Below are positions 31,501 through 42,309 of a stretch of 64,000 nucleotides of DNA, piece after piece. Position 1 is the stretch's first letter. Every line of letters starts with the position of its first letter. The DNA is from Globisporangium splendens (Eukaryota > Oomycota > Peronosporomycetes > Pythiales > Pythiaceae), in the NCBI GenBank assembly GCA_006386115.1, contig VFIW01000104.1, positions 62,001 to 126,000 of the forward strand, in the 5' to 3' direction. Position numbers and translations under genes: made by a program. The notes below the pieces were generated by a model. That model did not search any database. It was not told the DNA's origin and saw nothing but the letters and a program-made list of their open reading frames with translations.

Positions 31501-31759
31501 ACGCTCCAACAACTTGTTCGTTGGGACTGGGTCAGCCGCGGCCGAGTGCGCTTCGAGTATGTCCCCGGATACGACAGAGCAACTGCTCCATCCCTGCGCT
31601 CATTCCAGCGTTTGTGCTTTGCGCTGCTTTACAACTTTCCTCAACTACTCTATCGACCCCATCGAGAGCATGTATTGCGACCATACAGCAGCGAGGTCCA
31701 GCAACAGCATGAGTGGCATCTGCAAGGGGCGGATACGATCCTCCACTACGACGCCACGT
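28579..31759 (+). pseudogene. LINE A ORF2, 5' part (endonuclease and reverse transcriptase)
   Basis: Endonuclease motifs GGDFNCTL, SSRLDRWY and SDHNGV, then RT motifs KAHGPDELGNDWYRD, RPIALLN, QAGFVPGR, LLDFAKAYDSL, CGIRQGCPLAPLLF and FADDTAIY. Decay: a frameshift near 28800-28860 inside the endonuclease, a TAA at 29236-29238 and a TAA at 30543-30545, so no full-length protein can be made. The protein is clearly related to LINE B ORF2 but differs at many positions, so it is a separate family or an old copy. The reading frame stops at the LINE B insertion (after HYDAT). Confidence 0.85.
31746..31759 (+). repeat. LINE B target-site duplication, 5' copy
   Basis: CTACGACGCCACGT, repeated exactly at 42296-42309, inside LINE A ORF2. 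Confidence 0.85.
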
Positions 31760-31920
31760 CACTTCGCAATTTGCGGCGTACCCAACAAGCCAACAAGCCG
31801 AGCCAGAAAGAGCAAAACATCAAGCCAGACCGCCTCAGGCCCTTTTCTTCCCCATTTCAAATCTTGGGTCACACTCATTTCCAAGTCAATCTCCCAAGTC
31901 AGTCGGATTTGGCCTGCGGA

Positions 31921-34900
31921 ATGGCGGACCCACCAGCGCAGCTGCCTCCGGAAGGAGGGGGGACGTCCCCTCCCCTTCCGACTGGCGTATGGGAGCCAGC
32001 CAAGGTGGCCGAACTGAAGCGCAGGATGGTACCGGGGGGGACGGAGGCGCCAGCGGCGCCGACACGAACCTCAGTGCCGGAGGAAAGCGAGCAGAAGGAG
32101 AAGGACCTGCAACATGCAGCGTGGGTGGAGAGATTGACCAAGGTGGCGACGCGACCCTGGAAAACCAAACCAGATGCGGACCTCCGTGCCATGGTTCCAA
32201 CCGAGGCTGAAGCCTTGGCCGCCTGGACGATGGGGGCATTGGTTTTACCCGCTCCACCTGCCTTCATCGCGTGCACTCACACGTACGTGCAACGCCTCAC
32301 GTACCTCAAGTTCTTCGAAGACAACCTCGAAGGAAGCGTGGTCGCCGTCGTCCCACCTCACATCCGCATCCCAGATCACGTCGCTGAGAAGACGATCCTC
32401 ATGCAACTACTCGAATCCGAGCAAGAAGCAACTCCTGGGTATGCGCTCATCGGTGAATGGATCCGTGCGGTGAAGCGTCTCCACTACAACAGCGTCACCA
32501 GACGGCTGACCTTCGTCGTAAAGGGTAAGCCCACAGCAGCGAGGTGGCACCGTAAAGTCATCTAGTTCCGCACCGAGAAACTCACGTTACTTAGTACGGA
32601 CAAGCTGGAGGAAGAAGACGATCGAACGGACGTGAGCAACACCATTCGTGACGATGGAGCGGCACTCCAGTACCAGGTGCGGGTCCTTGCACCAGGAGTT
32701 GGCGTTGACGAGATTGATCAGATCATGTCAATGAGCACTGATTGCAAGGTGCTGTCGATCTCACGACACCACCTCGCAGGTGGCGACCTGTACGACTCCA
32801 ACTTCTGGGAAGTCGTGTTCGATTCCGAGACTTGCCCGCCACAGATCGACGGAGTCACGCATATCGAAGCTCCTGGAATATCGGCGTTCCTCCACCACTT
32901 CCAACGACACTCTCGCATACCGTGCTTCAACTGTTACGACCCGGAACACTCCAAGACCAAGTGTACCAGAAAGGAGAATGATCAGCTCCTTGGATTCCAC
33001 CGGGTGTTCGCTCACGACATCAAGAGAGCTAAGAAGCTGTCCAACCTCGAGCTCCAGCATATGAGCATCGACGAACGAGTCAAGTACATCGGCAGCCTTT
33101 CTTCTGGTCTCATCAAGGTCAAGAGCAGCTTAAAAACTGCAGCGAGCAAAAAACCTCTCCTATCGAAGGTGGATCCTCCAATGTCTCAAATGTCTGATGA
33201 CTCCCCTCCACACGATTCGACCAATGCTACTGACACGGCAACGGCAGCGGTGGTTGCACCTGAACCCAAAAACGAATGGTTCGATCCAGCGAATTTGAAG
33301 AAAGGAAAGGCAGGAGCACCAGACCCGGCGGGAGCTGCAAAGAGTGGGTCGACTGGCAGGGCGGCAGCAGATCGCGCAGGAGCTCCGCCGACACGAGAGG
33401 CAACATCAGAGCGTGCCAAAAGTGGAGGAGCGGTTCGAGTCAAGACGTCACAATCGCCGTCTCGAACTAAAGGCGGGAAGAAGTCAGCTGCAAAAACGTC
33501 AGCAAAGGATGGTGTCGCCAAACCAACAGCGGGTAAAGACAGGAAAGCGCGCGAGGCAGCACTTGAAGCTGTAATGAACAACACCAAGGTATCCCCTCCA
33601 GTGATTCATGGCCAACCAACTCCTGGCGCTAACACGGAAGGAGAATCCTCAAGTGATGTACAGCAACCAGACGGAGGCAGCCCCTCGGCGCTGGAAATTG
33701 CGAAAGCAAAGTTGGACGTAGCCAAAGAGGCGAATGATCATGCACTTGCCATCCACGCCAAGGCAGCCGAGATCGCTGCAACAGCAAAGAAGCGGTACCA
33801 TGACGCGGCGGAGAAGGCGCACAATGCAGCACTTGATCAAGATCAACAGGAACAAACGGAAAGTGGACCCCCTGGCGCACAGGATGAGTTTGCGGCACCT
33901 GCTCAAGGACTCCATGACCAGCTGGACAGACTGAACCTCGAACAAAAATCCGCCGCTCAAGAGGCACAGACAGCGAAGAACAATTACAGCAACGCTGCGG
34001 CCATACTGAAGAAGGCGACCAAAAAAGTCGACAAAATCTCCCAGGCAGGTACTACCAAGGTACAGGTTGGCCCAGCAACAAATCAGCCTCTACAAACGAC
34101 CGAATCCGACACGATAAAAGAAATATTGGACGGAGAAGCAGCCGAGGAGTGCAGACGTGTCATGGCGTCGACCAGGATCCAAGCAACGCTGCGAGGGTAC
34201 CTTGTGAGAGCCAAAACCAAGGATCCCGAGCCACTCCCAGACATTGCAGATACTTCCAGCAAAAACATGAAAACGAATCACGCCATGGAGACGAACGCAG
34301 AAGATCTTAGTGATGGAACTGACAGCGGTGACAAGCTCGGCAGCGCTCTGGAAACCCGCCGCGGCCACCAGCAGGGCGACTCCAACAACAACACGAGCAG
34401 TGGAGGGGTGGAACACGGTGCCACGAAGAACAAGGCAGCTTCGACTTGTGATCCCGAAGCAGAGAACGAGTCAAGCAGGGAGAGCAACTCAGGAGAGGCA
34501 AAGTTGGCCAGCAAGTCAGAATCCACAAATGGTGCGGCCGGCGAGAGTGCAGCCGCGAGCCAGTGTAATGCGGATGCCCCCGATGTACACCCGCATCAGG
34601 ACGCCACCGACGATGAGCCACCTCTTCCAATGGACATTGACAGTAAATCGGAGCTGGACACCACTCTGCGAATTCTGGACTTAGAGGACGGGTCGGTGAC
34701 GCCACCGAATGGGAAAGCATCACTGCCTTTCCCTCCCGAAATGGCAGCAGCCATCCAGCGAGAGTTCCAGTCAGCCACGAATGGGAGGATGCCAGGCAAC
34801 AATTCTCAATCGGGAGGAGCGGCGGGTATCACCAACAGGCAGGACGGATCTGACGAAAGTGTGGCGCAATCAACCCTCGACGATCAGGAATCCAAAAACT

Positions 34901-36729
34901 ATCGCCAGCAGCGACTGAATGATCTTTACCAAGATGTCACTACCCAGCGAGAGGCCGATGCACACGCGGAAACACTCAAACGTTCTCGACAACGTAAACT
35001 CCCAGACACTGCCTCCCTCGAGGTACAGTCGGCGTCGATCCCAGGCGCAGCACGATCTATTTCACCGAACTCGAACAGTGGAGATTTGGCGAAAACGGAA
35101 GTGGCATGCGTCGGGGGAACAACGTCCACTGAATCTCTCATGACGCTTGCGGGATGGGCAGAATACCTCGATCTTAAGGAGATACCGTCCATCGCCAACG
35201 GACATTGCCTGTACTACGCGATACGAAACGCTGTTGCGGAGACAAGGCCAGATCTCCTCCCGGACGGCTCAGCAGACGATCAAACTTTGTGGATCAAACG
35301 GTCCCTGTTGACCACCCTCGTTGAGCGTCTTCCAGAAGAAGTGGCAACGGAGCAAATCGACATCGCACGTCTATTTAGCAAGTACGTCGGCGATGCCGGT
35401 CCGGTAGACCTCTCACTGGCGGAGATGGTGAAGCAAGTGGTTTGCAATTTGGAGGCGGCGATGGACATCCCAGTGCAGGAGAATCTCCCGGTGCAGTATT
35501 GGGGTGGAACGGACGAACTACGCATGGCTGCTCTGTGCCTCGGTTTGGACGTTTATGTGCTTGACGTACGCGCCAACGGAACAGTCTTTCCAACCAAATA
35601 CACCACGAGATATGAGTCCACGGCTCCAATGTCGACGACTGGTGCACCCCTGTTGTTGCCTCTGTCAACTGAGACGGCTCGAATCGAAGTGCTACCGGCA
35701 CTGCTCTCTCGTGCTTCCCTGTTGCTCTCGAGAACCGGAAGTGACGCAGCAGCTCATTTTGTGGCGCAAACCTTGCGGTCCGAGTCATCATTCATGACAG
35801 GCCCAAGCCTACCCACCACTGACGGTGACAGTTCCAGGTTGACAGCATCCGGCGCTGACAATGAGACACCTTGCAAAGACGAGAGATCCCAAGGGCAGGG
35901 CGACGACACGCAGCGCAGTGACGACTTCGGAACACCACCACCCTCGCTGCCAGCGCTGCGGCGGGCTCCAGCAGCGGTGCTCCATCTGGAGAGAGTACAG
36001 CGAATGGTTGGAACAAAACTGGACATTAGCCGCCTCACTGGGCCGGAAAAAGTCTACCGTCGGCAAAGGCAGAAGGAAAATGTCTCAGCTATCGATCGCT
36101 GGTACAAGGCAAACCGAAAAAGCAAGGGATTCTCAGCTCCTGTAGTTCTGGCGAATGAAGGGGGGAAAATCGGCGAATGGATCCCAGCGCATTGCGACGC
36201 ACTTGTCGATCTACTGAGAACAATTCCACACCCACTTGACGCCCTCAGGACCCTCCCGTTCAAGTCGCTCCTCGAGTTCGGAGACACAATCAATAGCCAA
36301 TCCCAATTGGAGCTAATTCGCTATCACGCCACTGACGACGCGCTCCCTCAACAAATCCGAGCACTGTGCAACAAGAGGATCACAGCGATTACAGCAATTC
36401 CCCAGGGTCCGACTCGCTGGAAAATGACTGACGACATCTCGTGGTGGAGTCGCCTGGAGGCCATGGACGATGACCTCCTCACTGGAACGACCAACACGCA
36501 GCTGGATCATGAGTATTGGGCGATCCTAAACGTCGTCAGCGTGATCATGCCGCGCCGGTTTCTCCCGCACAGCACCAGTGGGATGGTTTTACCTGACACA
36601 CGCGCCTATGTCTACGAACACGCCTCAGATATCAAAACAGTGGTTGACGACATCGTAGACAACAAGTCCTGGGCCCAAGCAGTGCCCCATTGTGAATATG
36701 GGCACCGCGGGACTCCCGACCAGTACTAA
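31921..36729 (+). CDS. LINE B ORF1: CCHC, IQ motif and OTU-like protease, with in-frame TAG
   Basis: A 1603-codon frame beginning MADPPAQLPPEGG, interrupted only by TAG at codon 215 (32563-32565). The frame stays open on both sides and reads the same protein style. Features: Pro-rich N tail; a structured N region (about 85-330); CCHC knuckle at about 335-348 (CFNCYDPEHSKTKC); Ala/Lys/Glu-rich coiled-coil stretches (about 580-720); an IQ motif near 753 (IQATLRGYLVRAK); a long low-complexity Ser/Asp/Asn region; and an OTU-like cysteine protease at about 1080-1285 with NGHCLYYAIRNAV (Cys 1096), QYWGGTDELRMAAL and AAHFVA (His 1279). ORF1 proteins bind LINE RNA; the protease role is unknown. The stop may be a mutation, an error or read through. 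Confidence 0.75.
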
Positions 36730-39700
36730 GGGCACCCGACGTGCCAACACTCGAAAACTCAACCGGGCCGGGAGTTTTCGGGAAAGAGGAGCACTCCACT
36801 CCTCCCACACGACCCGGAGGGAATCGTCTGCTGTGCGGCAATCCAAAGACATCCAAGATCCAACGAGGAGCGCAGGGGAACAAAAGCAGGACCTCCCGCA
36901 ACGACTCATCCATGATTACTTTGGAGACTTGGATGACGCTCAACGATCACGACAACTGACTCAACAATTTCAGGAGCATGCGGGAGTCATGAAGAAACAA
37001 CGCGAGAGGCAAAGAAAGAGAAGAAACAAATTCAACAACCAAGACTCGACACTCGGGCTCCACACCCAGAATGTTATGGGGTTGGTCAAGACTCCGGCGA
37101 GCCTGGACGCATGGTTTTCGCATTTCAGACAGCGACAGACGTGTGGGGGACTCGACTTGGTGTTTCTTCAAGAGACGCATGTGCTGGAGAGTGAGGTGCC
37201 AAGCATGCAACGAGGGTACAGCCGATTCTGGGGGTTCAATGACGCAGTCAGCGGACGGCTCTTCTCAGCGTGGTCGGGAGCTCCTGAACGACGAGGTGGT
37301 GTTGCCATCCTGCTCAACCCCTACTCGTCCATCCAAACCATCGATCCATACCTGCAAGACAAGTGGACCGCCCACTGGATGGCAGCCAAAGTTCAAGTCT
37401 TCGGAACCCCAGTGCTGCTGATCAACTGCTATGCACCCTCAGGCATGGTCGGTCGAGAAGCTCTATTCAACTCACTCCGGGACTTAGAACTGCAGCATGA
37501 CGGACCGGTATTCTGCGGAGGGGACTACAACTGTACGCTTCTTGGAGCTGCCGACAGGTCTTACACTCCCACGGTGAAGCATCACGACTCAGGAGCATTA
37601 CGCAAGCTAATCGAGGCATGGAATCTGGTGGACGTGCTAACAGATGATGCTCTGGAGGCAGTGGACGCACGGGAGATCCCAGCTTTCCAGAAGCGCCATC
37701 ACACCTATTTCTACACTCTTCCTGGAGGAGGAATAGCCAGTAGCAGGCTGGATCGTTGGTACTGCAGCCGGGATCATGAGGACTGGGTGCGCAACGTTGC
37801 CCAATCAGTCGCCGCACCATACTCAGATCACAACGGCGTCACGATCAGAGTGGCGCCACCCGATAAAGTCATTCAACGTAAACTCCCGCGGAAGGTGTAC
37901 CCAGTCCCAGTGTACGCTGAGGCTCAGGGGGGGGACGCGACTGCGGCCTTTTTCGCAGAGGCCACGACTGCTCTCTCTTCTTTGATCCAGAAGCACACGA
38001 ATGCGATAGAATGTGCGCGAGCAACTGCGGACTGGTGGGACAACGCAAAGCTGGCGCTCAGGAAATCCTACATCAACGCAAAAAAGGTGGCGAGGACCAA
38101 GATCACTAACAGCTACAGACAGCGCATCGCCAGATTGCAAGCGAAGCTGGATACAATTCCGTGTGCCGATCGCAGTGCTTCCGGGCCACGACCAGTTGAG
38201 CAGGGTGTCGAACCAGAAGGCCAGACGACAGTGGTGCAACTGCGACGAGCGATCGCGGATTGTAAGACCAAGTGGCAACGCGCGAAAAAGCAAGCACTTT
38301 TACGAGATCACTCCTACCAACCGACGCGATCGTCCCAGCACTTTTTCAGGCGAGTGTCTACCAAGTTCATGGACAACACAATCTATACACTAGGAGGGAG
38401 AGCCAGTCACGGACCGAATCGGTCGCGGGAACTTGCGGACGACATGATGCGGGGGTGGAGAGCGACAATGCAGCAGACTCCATGCAAGCCTGACAAGATC
38501 CGCTGCTTCCTGGAAGGTGTTTCTGGAGGAGACAATTATGTCGATCTGAGTAGCATCTGCGCGCCGATCCAAGAAGACGAGGTGAAGCTAGCAATACGGA
38601 AATGCCAACGCGGGAAAGCGCATGGCCCAGACGAATTGGGCAATGACTGGTACCGCGACTGCGTGACCGACTTGGTACCATTAATGACGACGCTCTTCAA
38701 CACATGGCTCGCTGGAGGCGTCATCCCTAGCTCTTTTGGCGCCGCGCACGTGCAGTGCATCAAGAAGAGTCGGACGTCGGCGACACCATTAGAGCACAGA
38801 CCAATCGCTCTATTGAATTCGGATTACAAGGTGTTCACACGGATTTTCGCGACGAGACTGAGGCCCATGATGCCTCTTCTAGTGCACGCCAAGCAAGCAG
38901 GATTTGTCCCGGGCCGATACATCACCACGGTGATTGACACTCTGAACGCTGCGAAGGCTGCGGCGAACTCCAACCCAGCTTTACGTCGAGCCCTTGCGTT
39001 GCTCCTCGACTTCGCCAAGGCGTACGACTCGCTTGACAGAGACTTTCTGACTCAGGCACTTGAATCGTTGGGATTCCAGGTGGATTTCGTACGACTGGTG
39101 TCCGCGCTTCATGCCAACACAAGCTGCCAGTTCATGGTCAATGGCTTCCTATCGCGCTCAATGGCGGTAACTTGCGGGATCAGACAGGGGTGCCCACTGG
39201 CGCCACTCCTGTTTATCCTCGCTCTCGAAATGCTCTACAGGAAGATTGAGAAGGAACCGCTTATTCGAGGGGTCCAACTGTCCAACGGCGAGACAACTGC
39301 AACGATCAAGGTCAGCGGCTTTGCGGATGATACCACGATCTATGTGCAGGACCCATCAGAAGTACCCGCGGTCCTGAAGATACTGGACGATTTCGGAGCA
39401 GCGTCAGGACTGAAGATCAACGTAGCCAAGTCCCTGGCATTGCCATTGCATCAACAAGCCGCTGTGACGAGGGCAGACGTGCACGGGTTGGCAGTGATGG
39501 GACGCCAGGATCACTGCCGGTATCTTGGAATCCAGATTGGGCAAACGGCAGGATCGCAAGCCAATTGGGACAATGCAATCAAGGGGTTACAGGCACGACT
39601 ACATTTGGCGCGCATCAAAACGAACTCAGTCGCTCAACGCGCGCTGCTCGCCAAGGCAGTGATCATCCCAAAGGTGCTGTACGTCGCGCGTCACGAGTGG

Positions 39701-42226
39701 CCAACAGTGCACACGGTCAATCGCCTACAACAACTAGTCAAGCGTTTTGTGTGGGGAACGCGAGCAGGCGAGCACGTCAAGGCGTGGATGGCTGAAGAAC
39801 AAGCTGAGTTGCCACTTCGAGACGGCGGCTTGGGCATTCCAGATGTACGATGCGAGCTTATCACACATGCGACGACTGCAGTAGCAAGGTGGGCTGCCAA
39901 CTCGTGCCCATTTGTCGCGCTCGTCGGCGATGTTTTGCAGAACGGCGACGGACAAGGCACCAGCTACATCACTCCTGTGCTCAAAACCAGGGAGTCTAGA
40001 ACGCATACTCATGGTCCCCGTTACCACTCCACGCTGTGGACCACTGGAGCGCGGAACCTGAGCGACGCGCATGCGATGGCGCACACGGACTCAGATATTG
40101 CGGATATAAAGCGCACGGCTACCGCTTTCCTGCCAGCCTTCCACGCCGCGAGATGGGACCAATCCTCTTTCGCAGTTCGGCTGGATCACAAAATCGACCC
40201 ATGGCTCCGAGGGCTCCTGCGGGATCGGAGCGCTGATCGCGGACCCTTTTGCGACGAGTGGCTCCCGTACGCATCCATCAGCGTGTCAGACTGGCTGATC
40301 GATCGAAATGGGTCGCGTTATCAGCTATCAACCTCCACAGGGATCGCAGAAGGATGCAGGGTACTAAGGGATCTGGTCGAGTGGACGTGGGTCGCGAAAG
40401 GCGTGCTCACGTTCAGACTCATTCGAGCAGAGTCGTCACCGTCAGGACCTACCCGGCGGGTCTTCGAGAGACTTTGCGCGGCGCTGGTGTACAACTTCCC
40501 ACATTTGCTGTACCGACCACGACGCCGAACACTCCTTCGTCCGACGGAGACAGCATTAGAACAGCACCATGAATGGAATCTGGACACGGCAGCATCTTCG
40601 CTCATCCACTCTGACGCCACACTTCAACACGCCAGCAGACCCATCTCAACAACAACTAGCTGCGATGTGGCTGCATCTCTGGACGTTCCAGGCTCCGCTA
40701 CGACCTTCCATGCTCACCCGCACTTATCGAGGTTGGTGCAGGTATGGGGAGGTAAAGCACGTTGGAAACCAAACAGGCGAAGGTACCTGCTCCACTCAGC
40801 GCAACGCAGGCGCTCAATCGGTCAAGCTTTCAGAGACGCAGCTATCGCCAAACAAGCACCTGAAGGGACGGGAATGAACCAAGGGCTGACATTACTCAAG
40901 TGGAAGGAGTTGTATCAAATCCCCGGGGTCTCGTCGTATTGTTCGCAAACTCTTGTCAGGCTCAAAGCAAACAAGACCCCACTCTGGAATAGGGTGGCTG
41001 GAAACCTGTCCTGCCCGCACTCGCGTTGCGGCTCCAAGACAACAGCGACACCTCAACACGTATTCTGGGACTGTCCGATAGCCAGAGCTGCGTGGAATCG
41101 TCACCTCCGGCAGTGGGGAAACTTGGGATTCCAACCGACAGAGGAGTCTCAACTGTGGATCTTCAGCTTGGATCTCCTGGACATGCCAGCAACAGCCTGG
41201 GAGTCGATCCGAGAGCACCTGCCCCCTACTACCACAAACACCGACCACTACCTTGACGAGCTCTTTCCAGTTGCGCACATGCTGTGGCGCCACATGGCCG
41301 CAACTACGATCCATGGCATCTGGTGTGCGAGGCTCAGAAAGATGGAAACGCCCAGTCTCACTGAGCCCGCGATCACAGCGGTGCTCAACACATCGCTTCA
41401 CTCCAGCCTCCTCAACCTCCAGCGCCTCATGATTTCCCATCCTCGCGACTCGACCGACTCAGCACGCGGATCGGTACTCCGGGCGTTCGTGGATACACTG
41501 CGGGATCCTTTTATCCAACCCCTGGGGCAGCTCCCCACTAGTCCAGCCGACACCGGAGGCCGCTTCCTCCTCTTCTTCGACGGCGGATCCAGAGGAAACC
41601 CTGGCCCAGGTGGGTCCGGAGCAGTCATCGTCTGGGTGCATGCGGAAACACACACCGCGAAAGTGGTATGGATCGCGAGCATGGCATACGGCCATCGCTC
41701 GACGACCAACAACACAGCGGAGTACTGGGGGCTGGTTCATGGGCTTCGGGAAGCATACGACAGATCTTATGTACCACTGAATGTGATCGGGGATAGCGCC
41801 ATCATCATATCGCAGCAACGACGACGTCGCCCTCCCAAGAACGCTCGCCTCCTGGTTCTGTACCACAAAGCGCGCCGCATAGCTGACGTGATCGGCGTGC
41901 AAAGCTGGACTCACCACTACCGCTCATACAACAAGATGGCCGACAAGGCTGCCAACATTGCGATGGATACACATACCTCGCAACAAGCAAACGCCACATC
42001 TGGACGGGAGATCTTCCGCGACATCAACCAGTTCAGGCAAAACGACGTCATGCATTGGCTGGAAGGATCCGGTAGCGGAAACGCAGACAACTGCGCACGA
42101 CCATCCTTCCATGACCTCCCGCACACACAAGTCCATCTCCTCCGGGAGTATCTCGATTCGGTGGCCTCCACAAAGCTGTTGAGGTTATCCGGATCACCTT
42201 CTTCTATGTCGAAGTCACTACGGTAG
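36698..42226 (+). CDS. LINE B ORF2: AP endonuclease, reverse transcriptase, zinc knuckle, RNase H
   Basis: A 1842-aa intact protein from the ATG at 36698, which overlaps the ORF1 3' end by 32 nt in another frame. Endonuclease (about 120-395): QNVMG, FLQETH, INCYAPS, GGDYN, SSRLDRWY, SDHNGV. Reverse transcriptase (about 635-960): KAHGPDELGNDWYRD, LLDFAKAYDSLDRD, CGIRQGCPLAPLLF, FADD, RYLGIQIG. A zf-RVT-like CPHSRC...H...C unit lies near 1435-1465. RNase H (about 1622-1755): FFDGGSRGNPGPGGSG, NNTAEYWGL, GDSAII, NKMADKAAN, the archaeal-like type seen in plant L1s. All catalytic residues are present. Translation of ORF2 probably needs reinitiation or termination coupling at the overlap. Confidence 0.93.
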   Translation: MGTAGLPTSTKGTRRANTRKLNRAGSFRERGALHSSHTTRRESSAVRQSKDIQDPTRSAGEQKQDLPQRLIHDYFGDLDDAQRSRQLTQQFQEHAGVMKKQRERQRKRRNKFNNQDSTLGLHTQNVMGLVKTPASLDAWFSHFRQRQTCGGLDLVFLQETHVLESEVPSMQRGYSRFWGFNDAVSGRLFSAWSGAPERRGGVAILLNPYSSIQTIDPYLQDKWTAHWMAAKVQVFGTPVLLINCYAPSGMVGREALFNSLRDLELQHDGPVFCGGDYNCTLLGAADRSYTPTVKHHDSGALRKLIEAWNLVDVLTDDALEAVDAREIPAFQKRHHTYFYTLPGGGIASSRLDRWYCSRDHEDWVRNVAQSVAAPYSDHNGVTIRVAPPDKVIQRKLPRKVYPVPVYAEAQGGDATAAFFAEATTALSSLIQKHTNAIECARATADWWDNAKLALRKSYINAKKVARTKITNSYRQRIARLQAKLDTIPCADRSASGPRPVEQGVEPEGQTTVVQLRRAIADCKTKWQRAKKQALLRDHSYQPTRSSQHFFRRVSTKFMDNTIYTLGGRASHGPNRSRELADDMMRGWRATMQQTPCKPDKIRCFLEGVSGGDNYVDLSSICAPIQEDEVKLAIRKCQRGKAHGPDELGNDWYRDCVTDLVPLMTTLFNTWLAGGVIPSSFGAAHVQCIKKSRTSATPLEHRPIALLNSDYKVFTRIFATRLRPMMPLLVHAKQAGFVPGRYITTVIDTLNAAKAAANSNPALRRALALLLDFAKAYDSLDRDFLTQALESLGFQVDFVRLVSALHANTSCQFMVNGFLSRSMAVTCGIRQGCPLAPLLFILALEMLYRKIEKEPLIRGVQLSNGETTATIKVSGFADDTTIYVQDPSEVPAVLKILDDFGAASGLKINVAKSLALPLHQQAAVTRADVHGLAVMGRQDHCRYLGIQIGQTAGSQANWDNAIKGLQARLHLARIKTNSVAQRALLAKAVIIPKVLYVARHEWPTVHTVNRLQQLVKRFVWGTRAGEHVKAWMAEEQAELPLRDGGLGIPDVRCELITHATTAVARWAANSCPFVALVGDVLQNGDGQGTSYITPVLKTRESRTHTHGPRYHSTLWTTGARNLSDAHAMAHTDSDIADIKRTATAFLPAFHAARWDQSSFAVRLDHKIDPWLRGLLRDRSADRGPFCDEWLPYASISVSDWLIDRNGSRYQLSTSTGIAEGCRVLRDLVEWTWVAKGVLTFRLIRAESSPSGPTRRVFERLCAALVYNFPHLLYRPRRRTLLRPTETALEQHHEWNLDTAASSLIHSDATLQHASRPISTTTSCDVAASLDVPGSATTFHAHPHLSRLVQVWGGKARWKPNRRRYLLHSAQRRRSIGQAFRDAAIAKQAPEGTGMNQGLTLLKWKELYQIPGVSSYCSQTLVRLKANKTPLWNRVAGNLSCPHSRCGSKTTATPQHVFWDCPIARAAWNRHLRQWGNLGFQPTEESQLWIFSLDLLDMPATAWESIREHLPPTTTNTDHYLDELFPVAHMLWRHMAATTIHGIWCARLRKMETPSLTEPAITAVLNTSLHSSLLNLQRLMISHPRDSTDSARGSVLRAFVDTLRDPFIQPLGQLPTSPADTGGRFLLFFDGGSRGNPGPGGSGAVIVWVHAETHTAKVVWIASMAYGHRSTTNNTAEYWGLVHGLREAYDRSYVPLNVIGDSAIIISQQRRRRPPKNARLLVLYHKARRIADVIGVQSWTHHYRSYNKMADKAANIAMDTHTSQQANATSGREIFRDINQFRQNDVMHWLEGSGSGNADNCARPSFHDLPHTQVHLLREYLDSVASTKLLRLSGSPSSMSKSLR

Positions 42227-42295
42227 CATAGACATAGATTATGGATATTGTAAGTCTCTTGAAGTACTTAAATATACCTCACCTCTCATCATCAT

Positions 42296-42309
42296 CTACG
42301 ACGCCACGT
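42296..42309 (+). repeat. LINE B target-site duplication, 3' copy
   Basis: The second CTACGACGCCACGT, where LINE A resumes. Confidence 0.85.

Larger units (their letters stand above)
31760..42295 (+). mobile_element. LINE B, apparently full-length 10.5 kb non-LTR retrotransposon
   Basis: Flanked by an exact 14-bp duplication of LINE A sequence. Parts: a 5' leader (31760-31920) whose start resembles that of the 823-bp element, ORF1 (31921-36729, one internal stop), overlapping ORF2 (36698-42226), and a 70-nt 3' end with ATATTGTAAG, AATATACCTCAC and a short TCATCAT tail. There is no poly-A. The order endonuclease, RT, zinc knuckle, RNase H places it among RNase-H-bearing LINEs (I/L1-like groups) found in oomycetes and plants. 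Intact ORF2 and perfect target duplications imply recent insertion. Confidence 0.88.

Noticed and set aside
30823..32565. A single 580-aa protein
   Set aside because: It is a fusion across the LINE B insertion: LINE A ORF2 to 31759, then LINE B leader and ORF1 start.
32632..36729. LINE B ORF1 starting at 32632
   Set aside because: That start is GTG; the frame is continuous with the upstream 31921-32562 stretch except for one TAG.
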